Below are positions 18,901 through 26,514 of a DNA stretch of 64,000 nucleotides, piece by piece. The notes under the pieces are model-generated. The model made no database searches, had not been told where the DNA came from, and saw only the letters and a program-made list of their open reading frames with translations. Location of the stretch: contig NZ_CP122312.1 of assembly GCF_029814175.1 (NCBI RefSeq), forward strand, positions 2,914,001 through 2,978,000, given 5' to 3'. Every line of letters begins with the position of its first letter. Position 1 is the stretch's first letter. The position numbers and the translations under genes were made by a program. The DNA is from Halospeciosus flavus. Lineage in GTDB: Archaea > Halobacteriota > Halobacteria > Halobacteriales > Halobacteriaceae.

Positions 18901-19155
18901 GACTACTACGACCTCGCCGACTACGAGGGCGAGGACCTCGCCGAGGCGATCCGTCAGGGCGAGGTCGACCTCCTGATCAGCCGCGACCTCGACGCGCTCC
19001 AGACCGCCGTCGAGGAGGAGGTTCCCTACTACACGACGGAGGCGAGCGCCCGCGCGGCCCTCGAAGCACTCGCCCACCGCGACGAACCCATCGACGTCCT
19101 GCCGGTCAGCGAGCGCCCCATCCAGCAGCGCGAGTGGGGCGCCGGCGCGGAGTGA
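15901..19155 (+). CDS. carB: Carbamoyl-phosphate synthase large subunit
   Basis: 1084 residues, full length. Tandem halves each have a preATP-grasp and an ATP-grasp domain (GSGPIQIGQAAEFDYSG near 11-27 and GGGPIRIGQGVEFDYCS past the middle), with an oligomerisation region between them and a shortened MGS-like domain at the C terminus. Makes carbamoyl phosphate from glutamine-derived ammonia, bicarbonate and 2 ATP for pyrimidine and arginine synthesis, with CarA encoded 565 bp further on in the opposite orientation. The ATG at 15901 starts the conserved N terminus and lies about 30 bp after the TATA-like element. Confidence 0.96.
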   Translation: MSDDRTVLLIGSGPIQIGQAAEFDYSGAQACRALQEEGVRVVLVNSNPATIMTDPEMADAVYIEPITTEAISEIIREENPDGVIAGLGGQTGLNVTAELAEEGVLEEHDVEIMGTPLDTIYATEDRDLFRQRMENLGQPVPKSTTISLDEDESVASLSEADIADRVEAAVDEVGGLPVIARTTYTLGGSGSGVVHEMDELKQRVRKGLRLSRNDEVLITESISGWVELEYEVMRDAGDSCIIICNMENIDPMGIHTGESTVVTPSQVIPDEGHQEMRDAALEVIRDLGIQGGCNIQFAWRDDGTPDGEYRVVEVNPRVSRSSALASKATGYPIARVTAKVALGKRLHEIENEITGQTTAAFEPAIDYVVTKVPRWPQEKFPGTEFELSTAMKSTGEAMAIGRTFEESLLKALRSSEKDPDVDWAELSDSKLETQYLERPTPDRPYAVFEAFDRGYTVEEVVELTDIHEWYVERFQNVAEAAAAAQEGDFTTAATTGFTNHEISAIAGSDFEDKNASWLPAGTADTGEEEPEAYPDGAGASVETVEQDVPGRTYKQVDTCAGEFAAQTPYYYSSRKPEWFSGPFEGESAGGELKVDHDSDSVVVVGGGPIRIGQGVEFDYCSVHAVRALREEGIEAHVVNNNPETVSTDYDTSDGLFFEPVTAEEVADVVEATGADGVMVQFGGQTSVNIAHPLEKEIDRRGLDADVLGTSVDAMDLAEDRDRFNELMDDLGIAQPEGGTAQSKEEALDLAHDIGYPVLVRPSYVLGGRAMEIVHDDDELEQYIEEAVRVSPDQPILVDEFLSDAVELDVDAVADGVDVLVGGIMEHVESAGVHSGDSACVIPTRSLDEETLGRVREVVEDIATALDTVGLLNVQLAVKDGEVYVLEANPRSSRTVPFVSKATGVPIAKLAAKVMAGYSLDELDVSEGVPEQFSVKEVVLPFDRLPNSDPRLGPEMKSTGEVMGTASTFGKAYEKAQSAASNDLPEEGATAVVQLDVEGFGDYYDLADYEGEDLAEAIRQGEVDLLISRDLDALQTAVEEEVPYYTTEASARAALEALAHRDEPIDVLPVSERPIQQREWGAGAE

Positions 19156-19339
19156 GGTGTGACACGGCGGTCGCTCGCGCCGGACCGCCCTAACCCGAAC
19201 TGTCCGAATCGACTCCCGCTCTACCCCACTCTCTTCTCTCGACACACGTTCGAAGAGCGCGAGCGCCACGACGACAGACAGACTGTAGAAGCGTAGAAGC
19301 CGAAGACGAAGTCGACCGAATCTGTGGTAGTAGCAGTCG

Positions 19340-19657
19340 CTACAGGGCGAACAGGACGAGGGCGCCGGCGACGACGAACGCGCCGAGAGCGTACCACGGT
19401 TCGCGCTGGAGGACGAGTTCGGCCGCCTCGACGCGGGGTTCGACGCGCGACTCGGCGCGTCCACGGAGATCGAATCCGAGTACGAACCCGACGAACGCGG
19501 CGCCGAGGGCGACGCCGACGGTCCGGAAGCCGCGGGCGAAGACGAACGCGCCGAACACTCCGACGACCGTCCCGAGGATTGCGGCGTGCAGTTCGGTGAA
19601 CGTGAGCGAGTTACCCGAACCGACCGATCGCTGGTCGGTGTCGTCGGAACTGGTCAC
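19340..19657 (-). CDS. Small membrane protein, unknown function
   Basis: 105 residues, GTG start with a T-rich promoter element about 28 bp upstream. Two adjacent hydrophobic segments (about 25-45 and 47-63) are followed by a charged stretch (RGRAESRVEPRVEAAE) and a third hydrophobic segment at the very C terminus. No family recognised. It lies between convergent carB and co-oriented carA. Confidence 0.6.
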   Translation of the reverse strand: MTSSDDTDQRSVGSGNSLTFTELHAAILGTVVGVFGAFVFARGFRTVGVALGAAFVGFVLGFDLRGRAESRVEPRVEAAELVLQREPWYALGAFVVAGALVLFAL

Positions 19658-19719
19658 GGGTTCGGAAGACGGGCGCCGGGGACAAAAGCGTGACCGGCGA
19701 AGGCGGAGAACGGAGCGAC

Positions 19720-20793
19720 TCAGTCGGCGAGTGCGACTTCCTGGTCGGGGTCGCAGAGACCGAGGACGTCGTCGAAGAAGTCGAGCGAGTCGTGGGGACC
19801 GGGGTGGGCTTCGGGGTGGTACTGGCGAGTGATGATGTCGAGTTCCGCGCTGTCGAGTCCCTCCGGGGTGTCGTCGTTGACGTTGATCTGCGTCACTTCG
19901 AGGTCGCCCGGTTCGGCGACGGTGTATCCGTGGTTCTGCGTGGTCATGACGACGCGGTCGGTGCGGAGGTCGCGGACCGGTTGGTTGACGCCGCGGTGAC
20001 CGAACTCCATCTTCTCGGTGGAGCCACCGAGCGCGTTCGCGACGACCTGCTGGCCGAGACAGATGCCCGCGATGGGGAGGTCGCCGGCGTAGTACTCGAC
20101 GAGCGCCTGTGTGGCCTCGAAGTTCTCGGGGTCACCGGGGCCGTTCGAGACGAACAGCAGGTCGGGACTGACGGCGTCGACGTCCTCGGCAGTGGCGTCG
20201 TGCGGGAGGACGTGGACGTCCGCGCCGCGGGCGGTCAGGGAGTCGACGATGGATCCTTTCGCACCGCAGTCGACGAGCGCGATGGTGGCCTCGGTCGCCT
20301 GTCCGGTCCCGGGGTGGAACTCGGGTTCGTCGACGCTGACCTGCGCGCCGATGTCCGTGATGTCGGACATGTGCGGACAGCCGTCGAGTTGTTCTTTGGC
20401 CTCCTCGGGGGAGGCGTCGGGTCCGGCGGAGATGCCGACCTTCATCGCGCCGCCCTCGCGGATGTCGAGGACGAGGTCGCGGGTGTCGAGGTGGTCGACG
20501 GCCGGGACGCCCTCGCTCTCGAGCCACTCGGCGACGTCGTCGGTCAGTTCGCGGGCGACGACGGCCGAGGGGTGGACGCGATCCGACTCGAATCGTTCCT
20601 CTCGGACGCCGTAGTTTCCGATGAGCGGGTAGGCGAAGGTGAGGACCTGCGCCTCGTAGGAGGGGTCCGTGAGGGACTCCTCGTACCCCGTGTAGGCGGT
20701 CGTGAACACGAGCTCTCCCTGTGCCGCGCCGGGTGAGCGCGCGCGTGCTTCGACTACGTCCCCCGTTTCGAGGGCGAGGTAGGCGTCCGACAT
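19720..20793 (-). CDS. carA: Carbamoyl-phosphate synthase small (glutaminase) subunit
   Basis: 357 residues. The N-terminal CarA domain (FTTAYTGYEESLTDPSY) is followed by a class I glutamine amidotransferase with nucleophile Cys245 in GICLGQQV and catalytic His326/Glu328 in YHPEAHPGP. It supplies ammonia to CarB. It is divergent from the Lrp/AsnC gene; the 96-bp gap carries the dyad operator. The frame stays open upstream on the minus strand, but those codons shadow the Lrp gene, and ATG 20793 is about 28 bp from a TATA-like element. Confidence 0.95.
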   Translation of the reverse strand: MSDAYLALETGDVVEARARSPGAAQGELVFTTAYTGYEESLTDPSYEAQVLTFAYPLIGNYGVREERFESDRVHPSAVVARELTDDVAEWLESEGVPAVDHLDTRDLVLDIREGGAMKVGISAGPDASPEEAKEQLDGCPHMSDITDIGAQVSVDEPEFHPGTGQATEATIALVDCGAKGSIVDSLTARGADVHVLPHDATAEDVDAVSPDLLFVSNGPGDPENFEATQALVEYYAGDLPIAGICLGQQVVANALGGSTEKMEFGHRGVNQPVRDLRTDRVVMTTQNHGYTVAEPGDLEVTQINVNDDTPEGLDSAELDIITRQYHPEAHPGPHDSLDFFDDVLGLCDPDQEVALAD

Positions 20794-20831
20794 TACGAGA
20801 TTCGACGTACGCACCGCACATAAGCCTTGCT

Positions 20832-20859
20832 TTCGTAACGAAGTTACGAATTTCGTAAT
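20832..20859. promoter_or_regulatory. Shared carA/lrp operator
   Basis: Two overlapping dyads: TTCGTAAC-GAA-GTTACGAA (20832-20850) and TTACGAA-T-TTCGTAA (20844-20858). They lie between the TATA-like elements of carA (about 20819-20826, minus strand) and lrp (about 20861-20867, plus strand). The 13-mer GTTACGAATTTCG is identical to the one before carB. Lrp/AsnC proteins bind such dyads, so the adjacent regulator is the natural candidate. Confidence 0.7.
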
Positions 20860-20889
20860 CACTATACTCCCGAAGTGCATTCGTGTGAT

Positions 20890-21303
20890 ATGGACGAGAT
20901 CGACCGGCAGATCCTGGACGTCCTCCGACGCGACGCCCGGACGCCCTACACCGAAATCGCCGACGAACTCGGCGTCTCGGAGGGGACGGTCAGGAATCGG
21001 GTCGACCGGTTGCAGGAGGAGGGGACCATCGAGCGCTTCACGATCGCGACGCGGACGGGCAACGTGAAGGCGATGATCGAGGTGAGCGTCGCCGTCGACG
21101 TCGACACCCACGACGTCGGCGAGCGGATGGCCGACTGGAACGAGGTGGACTTCGTCTGGCAGGTGTCGGGCGAACTCGACATCGTCCTGGTCGTCGACGC
21201 CGCGGACACCCAGCGGGTGAACGAACTCATCACACGCGCACGCGAGCAGGAGGAGGTCGTGAACACGAAGACCCGCCTCATCCTCGACGAGCGCCTCGGC
21301 TGA
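20890..21303 (+). CDS. Lrp/AsnC family transcription regulator
   Basis: 137 residues. The N-terminal winged helix (MDEIDRQILDVLRRDARTPY and SEGTVRNRVDRLQEEG) is followed by an alpha-beta RAM/ASNC effector domain (residues about 60-135). Transcribed away from carA across an operator-like dyad also found before carB, so it probably controls carbamoyl phosphate synthesis and itself. The effector is unknown. The ATG at 20890 is 25 bp after the TATA-like element, so the mRNA is probably leaderless. Confidence 0.88.
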   Translation: MDEIDRQILDVLRRDARTPYTEIADELGVSEGTVRNRVDRLQEEGTIERFTIATRTGNVKAMIEVSVAVDVDTHDVGERMADWNEVDFVWQVSGELDIVLVVDAADTQRVNELITRAREQEEVVNTKTRLILDERLG

Positions 21304-21366
21304 GTCGCCGAGCGGCCGACGCCGGAAGTGAGAAGCCATTTGTAGCGTCTCCCCCTCCCTCACTGT

Positions 21367-22002
21367 ATGAGCGACACCGCCGACGCGGACGGTGAGGACG
21401 CCCAGAACGAGGCGTTCGAGAACGCACGGACCGAGGAGACCTTCGAGAACGCAGAGCAGGACGTCGTCGCCGTCGACCCCGACGACGAACCCGTCGGCCT
21501 CGTCAACCGTCTCGACGCCCACACCGGCGAGGGGACGCGCCACCGCGCGTTCACCTGTCTGCTGTTCGACGAGGACGGCCGGATCATGCTCGCCCAGCGC
21601 GCCGGCCGCAAGCGCCTCTGGGACACGTACTGGGACGGCACCGTCGCCTCCCACCCCGTCGAGGGCCAGAGCCAGAAGGAGGCCACCCGCGAGCGCCTCG
21701 AAGAGGAACTCGGCATCACGCCCGACCAGTACGACGACCTCGAAGTGACCGACCGCTTCGAGTACAAGCGTCGCTACCTCGACGAAGGGCTGGAGTGGGA
21801 GGTCTGTGCCGTCCTGCAGGCGACCCTCCACGACACCTCCTTCGACCGCGACCAGGACGAGGTCGAGGGCGTCGTGTGGGTCGACTACGAGGACCTCTAC
21901 GAGAACCCGCGCTACTACCGCCAACTCCGGCTCTGCCCGTGGTTCGAGATCGCGATGCGCCGCGACTTCGAGGGGAACGAACCGCTCGACCAGCGGGAGT
22001 AG
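21367..22002 (+). CDS. IDI-like Nudix protein lacking the catalytic cysteine
   Basis: 211 residues. It resembles type I isopentenyl-diphosphate isomerase: Nudix box EGQSQKEATRERLEEELG (99-116), EVCAVLQ, and the C-terminal CPWFEIAM. The strand that carries the catalytic Cys in E. coli Idi (VCGHP) reads VASHP here, with Ala at position 95, so isomerase activity is doubtful and a Nudix hydrolase is an alternative. The acidic N terminus repeats FENA. A dispersed hairpin repeat starts at its stop codon. Confidence 0.7.
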   Translation: MSDTADADGEDAQNEAFENARTEETFENAEQDVVAVDPDDEPVGLVNRLDAHTGEGTRHRAFTCLLFDEDGRIMLAQRAGRKRLWDTYWDGTVASHPVEGQSQKEATRERLEEELGITPDQYDDLEVTDRFEYKRRYLDEGLEWEVCAVLQATLHDTSFDRDQDEVEGVVWVDYEDLYENPRYYRQLRLCPWFEIAMRRDFEGNEPLDQRE

Positions 22003-22110
22003 CGAGATTCGGAACGAGCGTAGCGAGTGAGAATCTCGGAACGGCGAGCGGGAGGGAGTAAAGCGACCGACACGCGAGCAGCACGATTCGGAACGTGCGT
22101 AGCGAGTCGG
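22001..22110 (+). repeat. Dispersed hairpin repeat, copy 2
   Basis: CGAGATTC (22003-22010) and GAATCTCG (22031-22038) flank a 20-base loop, followed by GAGCGGGAG and GACACGCGAG elements shared with copy 1 at 11181. A partial second unit (ACGATTCGGAACGTGCG) follows. Both copies begin at a stop codon, which suggests a role in transcript ends or a non-autonomous spreading element. Confidence 0.65.
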
Positions 22111-22158
22111 CACACCCGAGGTCGCCCACTTTTTCTTCGCGCCCTCCCTACGTCGGGT

Positions 22159-22578
22159 ATGCTCGTCCTCGCGGCCGACGTCTACGAGGCGGTCCTCGAA
22201 CACGCCCGGGAGGACGCCCCGCTCGAAGCCTGTGGGGTGCTCGCCGGCGAGCGCGACCCCGAGTCGGGCGTCGCCCGTGCCGTCTCGGTCCACCGAGCGC
22301 ACAACGCCGCCGACGCACCTCGCGTCGCCTACGAGATCGACCCGGCGGACCTCCTGCACCTGATCGAGTCCATCGAGGAGGCGGGTCGCGAGGTCGTCGG
22401 CTTCTACCACTCCCACCCCGCGGGACCGCCACACCTGAGCGACCGCGACCGCCGCGAGGCGACGTGGGAGGGCTATCACTACCTGCTCGTCTCGCTCGCG
22501 GGGTCGACGGCCATCTGCGACGCGTGGCGGTGGACCGGCGAGGAGTTCGTTCGCGACGACGTGGCGGTCCGCGACTGA
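22159..22578 (+). CDS. JAMM/MPN metalloprotease (desampylase-like)
   Basis: 139 residues, a single MPN domain with a complete JAMM zinc site: Glu23, His84, His86, Ser94 and Asp97 (H-S-H-x7-S-x2-D). In haloarchaea, HvJAMM1 of this family removes SAMP modifiers from proteins. The protein is close to minimal MPN length. ATG 22159 is chosen as the start of the MPN fold. A SAMP1-like modifier with a C-terminal extension is encoded at 50020-50307, so the two could act together, but no operon links them. Confidence 0.85.
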   Translation: MLVLAADVYEAVLEHAREDAPLEACGVLAGERDPESGVARAVSVHRAHNAADAPRVAYEIDPADLLHLIESIEEAGREVVGFYHSHPAGPPHLSDRDRREATWEGYHYLLVSLAGSTAICDAWRWTGEEFVRDDVAVRD

Positions 22579-22605
22579 CTTAGGGCCGGCACCAGAAGTG
22601 AGAGT

Positions 22606-23295
22606 ATGCCCGACCTCTACGACTCCCTCGACGGACAGGTCGCGCTCGTCACGGGCGCGAACCGGGGAATCGGTGCCGAAATCGCCCGGGGACTCCGGGA
22701 CCTCGGCGCGACGGTGTACGCCGGTTCGCGGAGTATGCAGGAGGAGACACCCGACGGGACCGAACGCGTCCTCCTCGACGTCACCCAGGAGGGGGATATC
22801 GAGTCGGTCGTCGACGGAATCTTCGAGGAGACCGGCCGCCTCGACGTCCTCGTCAACAACGCCGGCGTCGGCGAGTTCGGCGAGACCATCGTCTCGGAGT
22901 CGGTGGAGACCATCGACCGGACGCTCGCGACGAACCTCCGCGGGCCGATGCTCGTCTGCAAGCACGCGCTCCCGCTCTTGCTCCAGCAAGAGCACCCCCG
23001 CGTGGTCAACGTCTCTTCCGGGATGGGGGCCATCCACGATATGGGCGACGGCGCGCCCGCGTATCGCGTCTCCAAGACCGGACTCAACGGGTTCACACGC
23101 TACCTCGACGCCGAGTACGCGGAGAAGGGGCTCGTCGCCAACGCGGCGTGTCCGGGCCACGTCGAGACGGACCTCGCGACGGAGGGCGCCGAGCGCACTC
23201 CCGAGGAGGGTGCCGAGACGCCGGTGTGGCTGGCGCGCTTCCGCGACGGTCCCTCGGGGAAGTTCTGGCGCGACGAAGAACAGATCGAGTGGTAG
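22606..23295 (+). CDS. Short-chain dehydrogenase/reductase
   Basis: 229 residues, classical SDR: TGANRGIGAEIARGL at about 17-31, NNAG near 85, and the catalytic Ser, Tyr and Lys in VNVSSG and AYRVSK. The substrate cannot be read from sequence. It starts 27 bp after the JAMM gene on the same strand. Confidence 0.9.
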   Translation: MPDLYDSLDGQVALVTGANRGIGAEIARGLRDLGATVYAGSRSMQEETPDGTERVLLDVTQEGDIESVVDGIFEETGRLDVLVNNAGVGEFGETIVSESVETIDRTLATNLRGPMLVCKHALPLLLQQEHPRVVNVSSGMGAIHDMGDGAPAYRVSKTGLNGFTRYLDAEYAEKGLVANAACPGHVETDLATEGAERTPEEGAETPVWLARFRDGPSGKFWRDEEQIEW

Positions 23296-23302
23296 CGGTC
23301 GG

Positions 23303-23545
23303 TCAGCGCCGGACGGCCGACCAGACGCCGACGGCCCCGAGCAGGAGCGCGGGAACCATCGGCAGGGCGACGAGCGTGTCGACCCAGGGGAGGCCGAACA
23401 TCGACGGGCCGCCCGCGACGCCGGCGTAGATGAACAGGGGGACCACGAGCCCCGAGAGGCCGAGGACGGCGACCATCAGCCACTGCTGGCGGTTCGAGAG
23501 GGCCGATTCCGTCGTCGCGTCCGGGGGCTCGTGGGACTGGACCAT
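23303..23545 (-). CDS. Small two-helix membrane protein
   Basis: 80 residues with two hydrophobic helices (about 22-45 and 53-75) and a polar N terminus. No family recognised. Its start directly abuts the stop of the downstream-numbered alcohol dehydrogenase gene, so the two are probably co-transcribed. Confidence 0.65.
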   Translation of the reverse strand: MVQSHEPPDATTESALSNRQQWLMVAVLGLSGLVVPLFIYAGVAGGPSMFGLPWVDTLVALPMVPALLLGAVGVWSAVRR

Positions 23546-24586
23546 TCAGAGTTCGCTGTCGGGTTTTACCACCACCTTCCCAAAGCCTTCTCGGTTCTCC
23601 AGCAGTTCGTGTGCCTGGGCGGCCTCGCTCATCGGCAGGGTGTCGCGGACGCGCACCTCGAAGGTGCCGTCCCAGACGTGTTCGAGGGCGTCTTCGGCTT
23701 CGCCCGGTGTCGCCATCGTCGACCCGATGACTTCGAGTTGGTTCCAGAAGATGCGGTTGATGTCCGTCTTCGGTCGGCCGCCGGTGGTCGCACCGCAGGT
23801 GACGATGCGGCCGCCCTTCGCGAGCGACGCCAGCGAATCCTGCCACGTCTCCCCGCCGACGTGGTCGACGACCATGTCGACGCCGCGGTAGCCCGTCAGG
23901 TCGCGAATCTCGTCGGCGAAGTCGTCTTCCTCGTAGTTGATGACGTGGTCGGCGCCGAGTTCCTCGGCGTACTCCAGTTTCTCGTCTGTCGAGGCCGTCG
24001 CGTAGACGGTCGCGCCGGCGTGTTTGGCCACCTGGACCGCGGCGTGGCCGACGCCGCCGCTCGCACCGAGGACGAGGACGTCCTCGCCGGACTTGAGGTC
24101 GCCACGGTTGCGGAGCATCCGCCACGCGGTCTGGAAGACGAGTGGCGCCGCGGCGGCCGTCTCCCAGTCGACGTGGTCGGGGACGGGGACGAGGTTCTGT
24201 GCGGGGACGGCCGCGAGTTCGCTGTGGACGCCGCGGACGTGCTCGCCGATGATGTGGAACTCGACACAGAGCGGGAAGTCGCCGCGACGGCAGAACTCAC
24301 ACTCGCCACAGAACGCGCCGGCCGAGACGGCGACGTGGTCGCCCTCCTCGAAACGGGTGACGTCCTCGCCGACCTCCGTCACGACGCCCGCCGCGTCGCT
24401 CCCGGGGATGTGGGGCATCTCCAGGTCGATGCCGGGGAGACCCTTTCGCGTCCACACGTCGAGGTGGTTGAGCGCGCCCGCCTTCACGTCGACGAGGACC
24501 TCGTCGTCGCTGGGTTCGGGGTCGGGGAAGTCGCCGTACTCGATGACGTCCGTGTCGCCGTGTTCCGTGAACTGGACCGCTTGCAT
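23546..24586 (-). CDS. Zinc-type alcohol dehydrogenase/quinone reductase-like protein
   Basis: 346 residues, MDR superfamily. GroES-like N-terminal domain with the structural-zinc cysteines CGECEFCRRGDFPLC near 93-107, then a Rossmann domain with GASGGVGHAAVQVAKHAG. The ligand set of the catalytic zinc seems incomplete (NHLD where Cys is usual), so it may act as a quinone or enoyl reductase rather than an alcohol dehydrogenase. First gene of a two-gene unit with the small membrane protein. Confidence 0.85.
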   Translation of the reverse strand: MQAVQFTEHGDTDVIEYGDFPDPEPSDDEVLVDVKAGALNHLDVWTRKGLPGIDLEMPHIPGSDAAGVVTEVGEDVTRFEEGDHVAVSAGAFCGECEFCRRGDFPLCVEFHIIGEHVRGVHSELAAVPAQNLVPVPDHVDWETAAAAPLVFQTAWRMLRNRGDLKSGEDVLVLGASGGVGHAAVQVAKHAGATVYATASTDEKLEYAEELGADHVINYEEDDFADEIRDLTGYRGVDMVVDHVGGETWQDSLASLAKGGRIVTCGATTGGRPKTDINRIFWNQLEVIGSTMATPGEAEDALEHVWDGTFEVRVRDTLPMSEAAQAHELLENREGFGKVVVKPDSEL

Positions 24587-24696
24587 GGGTGGTGAGTGAA
24601 CGGACGGGAGTAAAACTCTATGGTTGTCAGAAACTCGCACACGTGTCGCCGGCCGCGAGGCGTGGGCTTTTGCCCCGCGACACCGAAACCGCCGAC

Positions 24697-25422
24697 ATGG
24701 TCGACTTCCAGTCACGCGACACCCGCCGCGACGAACGAATCCGGAGTGACGACGCCGACGACGCCGACGACACCGGCGACACCGACGAACAGACGGAGAA
24801 CCACGACGACCACGGTCACGACGGACACGATGATCACGAGCACAACGGACACGAGCACGGTCACGACGATCACGACGACCACGAGCACAAGCATGACGGA
24901 CACGACGACCACGAGCACCACCACCACGACCTCTCGGACGTCGGAGTGGGTATCGTGACCGTCTCCTCCTCGCGGACGCTCGACGACGACCCGAGCGGCG
25001 ACGCCATCGCGTCCGCCTTCGAAGACGGGGCCCACACCGTCGCGACCCGTGAACTCGTCGGCGACGACTACGACCGGATCCAGTCCATCGTCGACCGTCT
25101 CGTCTCACGTGACGACGTGGACGTCGTCGTCACTACTGGTGGCACGGGGGTCACACCGGACGACGTCACCGTCGAGGCGGTTCGCCCCCTCCTCGACAAG
25201 GACCTCCCCGGATTCGGCGAACTCTTTCGCGACCGCTCGTACGACGAGATCGGGACGCGAGTCGTCGGGACGCGCGCGCTCGGCGGCGTCAGCGACGAGG
25301 TCCCGGTCTTCTGTCTCCCCGGGAGCGAGAACGCCGCCACCCTCGGTGCCGAGGAGATCATCGTCCCCGAGGCGCCCCACCTCGCGGGGCTGGCCCGGCG
25401 GGACGACGCCGACGAGGAATGA
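24697..25422 (+). CDS. moaB: MoaB/MogA-type molybdopterin adenylyltransferase with a histidine-rich N-terminal extension
   Basis: 241 residues. The C-terminal 160 form the MPT-binding domain: [18 protein letters not shown], the signature [13 protein letters not shown] at about 144-156, and LPGSENA. Residues 36-77 hold 19 histidines in 42 residues, in repeats such as [20 protein letters not shown]. This looks like a metal-binding store or chaperone segment (Ni, Zn, Co or Cu) or a disordered tail; no known MoaB function needs it. The last four bases overlap the next gene (ATGA). Confidence 0.85.
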   Translation: MVDFQSRDTRRDERIRSDDADDADDTGDTDEQTENHDDHGHDGHDDHEHNGHEHGHDDHDDHEHKHDGHDDHEHHHHDLSDVGVGIVTVSSSRTLDDDPSGDAIASAFEDGAHTVATRELVGDDYDRIQSIVDRLVSRDDVDVVVTTGGTGVTPDDVTVEAVRPLLDKDLPGFGELFRDRSYDEIGTRVVGTRALGGVSDEVPVFCLPGSENAATLGAEEIIVPEAPHLAGLARRDDADEE

Positions 25423-26138
25423 CGGACAAACAGGCCGTCCGCGAACGAGTGTGGGACGCACTCGAAGACGCGGGCGAGGCGCGCTTCCCGTTCCCACCAC
25501 ACGGTCGCATTCCGAACTTCGCGGGCGCGAAGGTGGCCGCCGAGCGACTCGCCGACACCGAGGTGTGGGCCGACGCCGAGGTGGTGAAGGCGAACCCCGA
25601 CGCGCCCCAACTGCCGGTGCGCCGTCGCGCCCTCCACGACGGCAAGACCGTCTACATGGCGGTGCCGCGCCTCCGCGAGGAGAAGTGTTTCCTCGAACTC
25701 GACCCGGCGGAGATCCCGCCGGACGAGCGCGACCGGGCGCCCGCCCTCTCGAACGTCGACGACTACGCCACGCAGGTCGGCCCGGACGCGCTCCCCGACG
25801 TGGACCTCGTCGTCTCGGGAAGCGTCGCCGTTACCGAGGACGGCGCCCGAATCGGCAAGGGAGAGGGATTCAGCGACCTGGAGTTCGCGGTCCTCCGGGA
25901 ACTCGGCGCCGTCCACGAGTCGACCCCGGTCGCGACGACCGTCCACGAACTGCAGGTCGTCGACGAGGCCGAGGCGCCGGCCCCCGACGCCCACGACGTC
26001 CCGATGGCCCTCGTCGTGACCCCGGGCCGAACCGTCGAGACGGAGACACCGTACGAGAAACCGCGAGGCGTCGACTGGGACGCGTTGAGCGACGAGCAGA
26101 TCGACGCGATGCCGGTCCTCCAGCGCCTCCGGGAGTGA
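25419..26138 (+). CDS. 5-formyltetrahydrofolate cyclo-ligase family protein
   Basis: 239 residues. It resembles the MTHFS domain family in its archaeal form: [22 protein letters not shown] near the N terminus, then [19 protein letters not shown] and [14 protein letters not shown], the nucleotide-binding stretch. It probably makes methenyl-tetrahydrofolate from 5-formyl-THF or acts on a related pterin. Translationally coupled to the MoaB-like gene. Confidence 0.8.
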   Translation: MTDKQAVRERVWDALEDAGEARFPFPPHGRIPNFAGAKVAAERLADTEVWADAEVVKANPDAPQLPVRRRALHDGKTVYMAVPRLREEKCFLELDPAEIPPDERDRAPALSNVDDYATQVGPDALPDVDLVVSGSVAVTEDGARIGKGEGFSDLEFAVLRELGAVHESTPVATTVHELQVVDEAEAPAPDAHDVPMALVVTPGRTVETETPYEKPRGVDWDALSDEQIDAMPVLQRLRE

Positions 26139-26202
26139 GCCAGTGCCGAGGTGCCGGCACGTCGGGCCGGATACTTAAGAACGAAGCCGCCCAATCCGGC
26201 GT

Positions 26203-26514
26203 ATGGCCGCCGACACCCCGGAAACCCCGGCCGAAGATACGGACGCCGCCGACGCCCTCGCCGACGCGCTCGACGGCGTCGAGGGGACGCCGGGGTGTGT
26301 CGTCTGTCCGGAGTCGGCCGACTTCTACCTCTTCGCGGCCGGCCGCGTGTCGACGTTCGCCTGCTGGGAGCACGTCAGTCCCTACGCGGCGCTGGTCGAC
26401 GGCCGGGGCCGGGACGGCGGAGGTGGCGAGGACGAGACCGACGACGGGGCCAGTGAGCGCGCGGGCGACGACGCGTTCGCGGAACGTCCGGAGGCCGTCC
26501 GCCTCGACGACTGA
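26203..26514 (+). CDS. Small CxxC protein, unknown function
   Basis: 103 residues. The core CVVCPESADFYLFAAGRVSTFACWEH has a CxxC pair plus a later Cys and His that could bind zinc. The flanks are acidic and low in complexity. A TATA-like element ATACTTAAGA (26171-26180) lies about 28 bp before the ATG, supporting this start. It converges with the cupin gene without a gap. Confidence 0.65.
   Translation: MAADTPETPAEDTDAADALADALDGVEGTPGCVVCPESADFYLFAAGRVSTFACWEHVSPYAALVDGRGRDGGGGEDETDDGASERAGDDAFAERPEAVRLDD

Noticed and set aside
16000-19464. A 1154-codon open frame on the minus strand opposite carB
   Set aside because: It mirrors carB codons: GC-rich third positions keep the opposite frame open. 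Its peptide is Val/Asp/Arg-rich with no domain, while carB is complete.
20794-23160. Upstream extension of the carA frame on the minus strand
   Set aside because: It runs antisense through the lrp, Nudix and JAMM genes. carA has a clear start at 20793 next to a promoter element.
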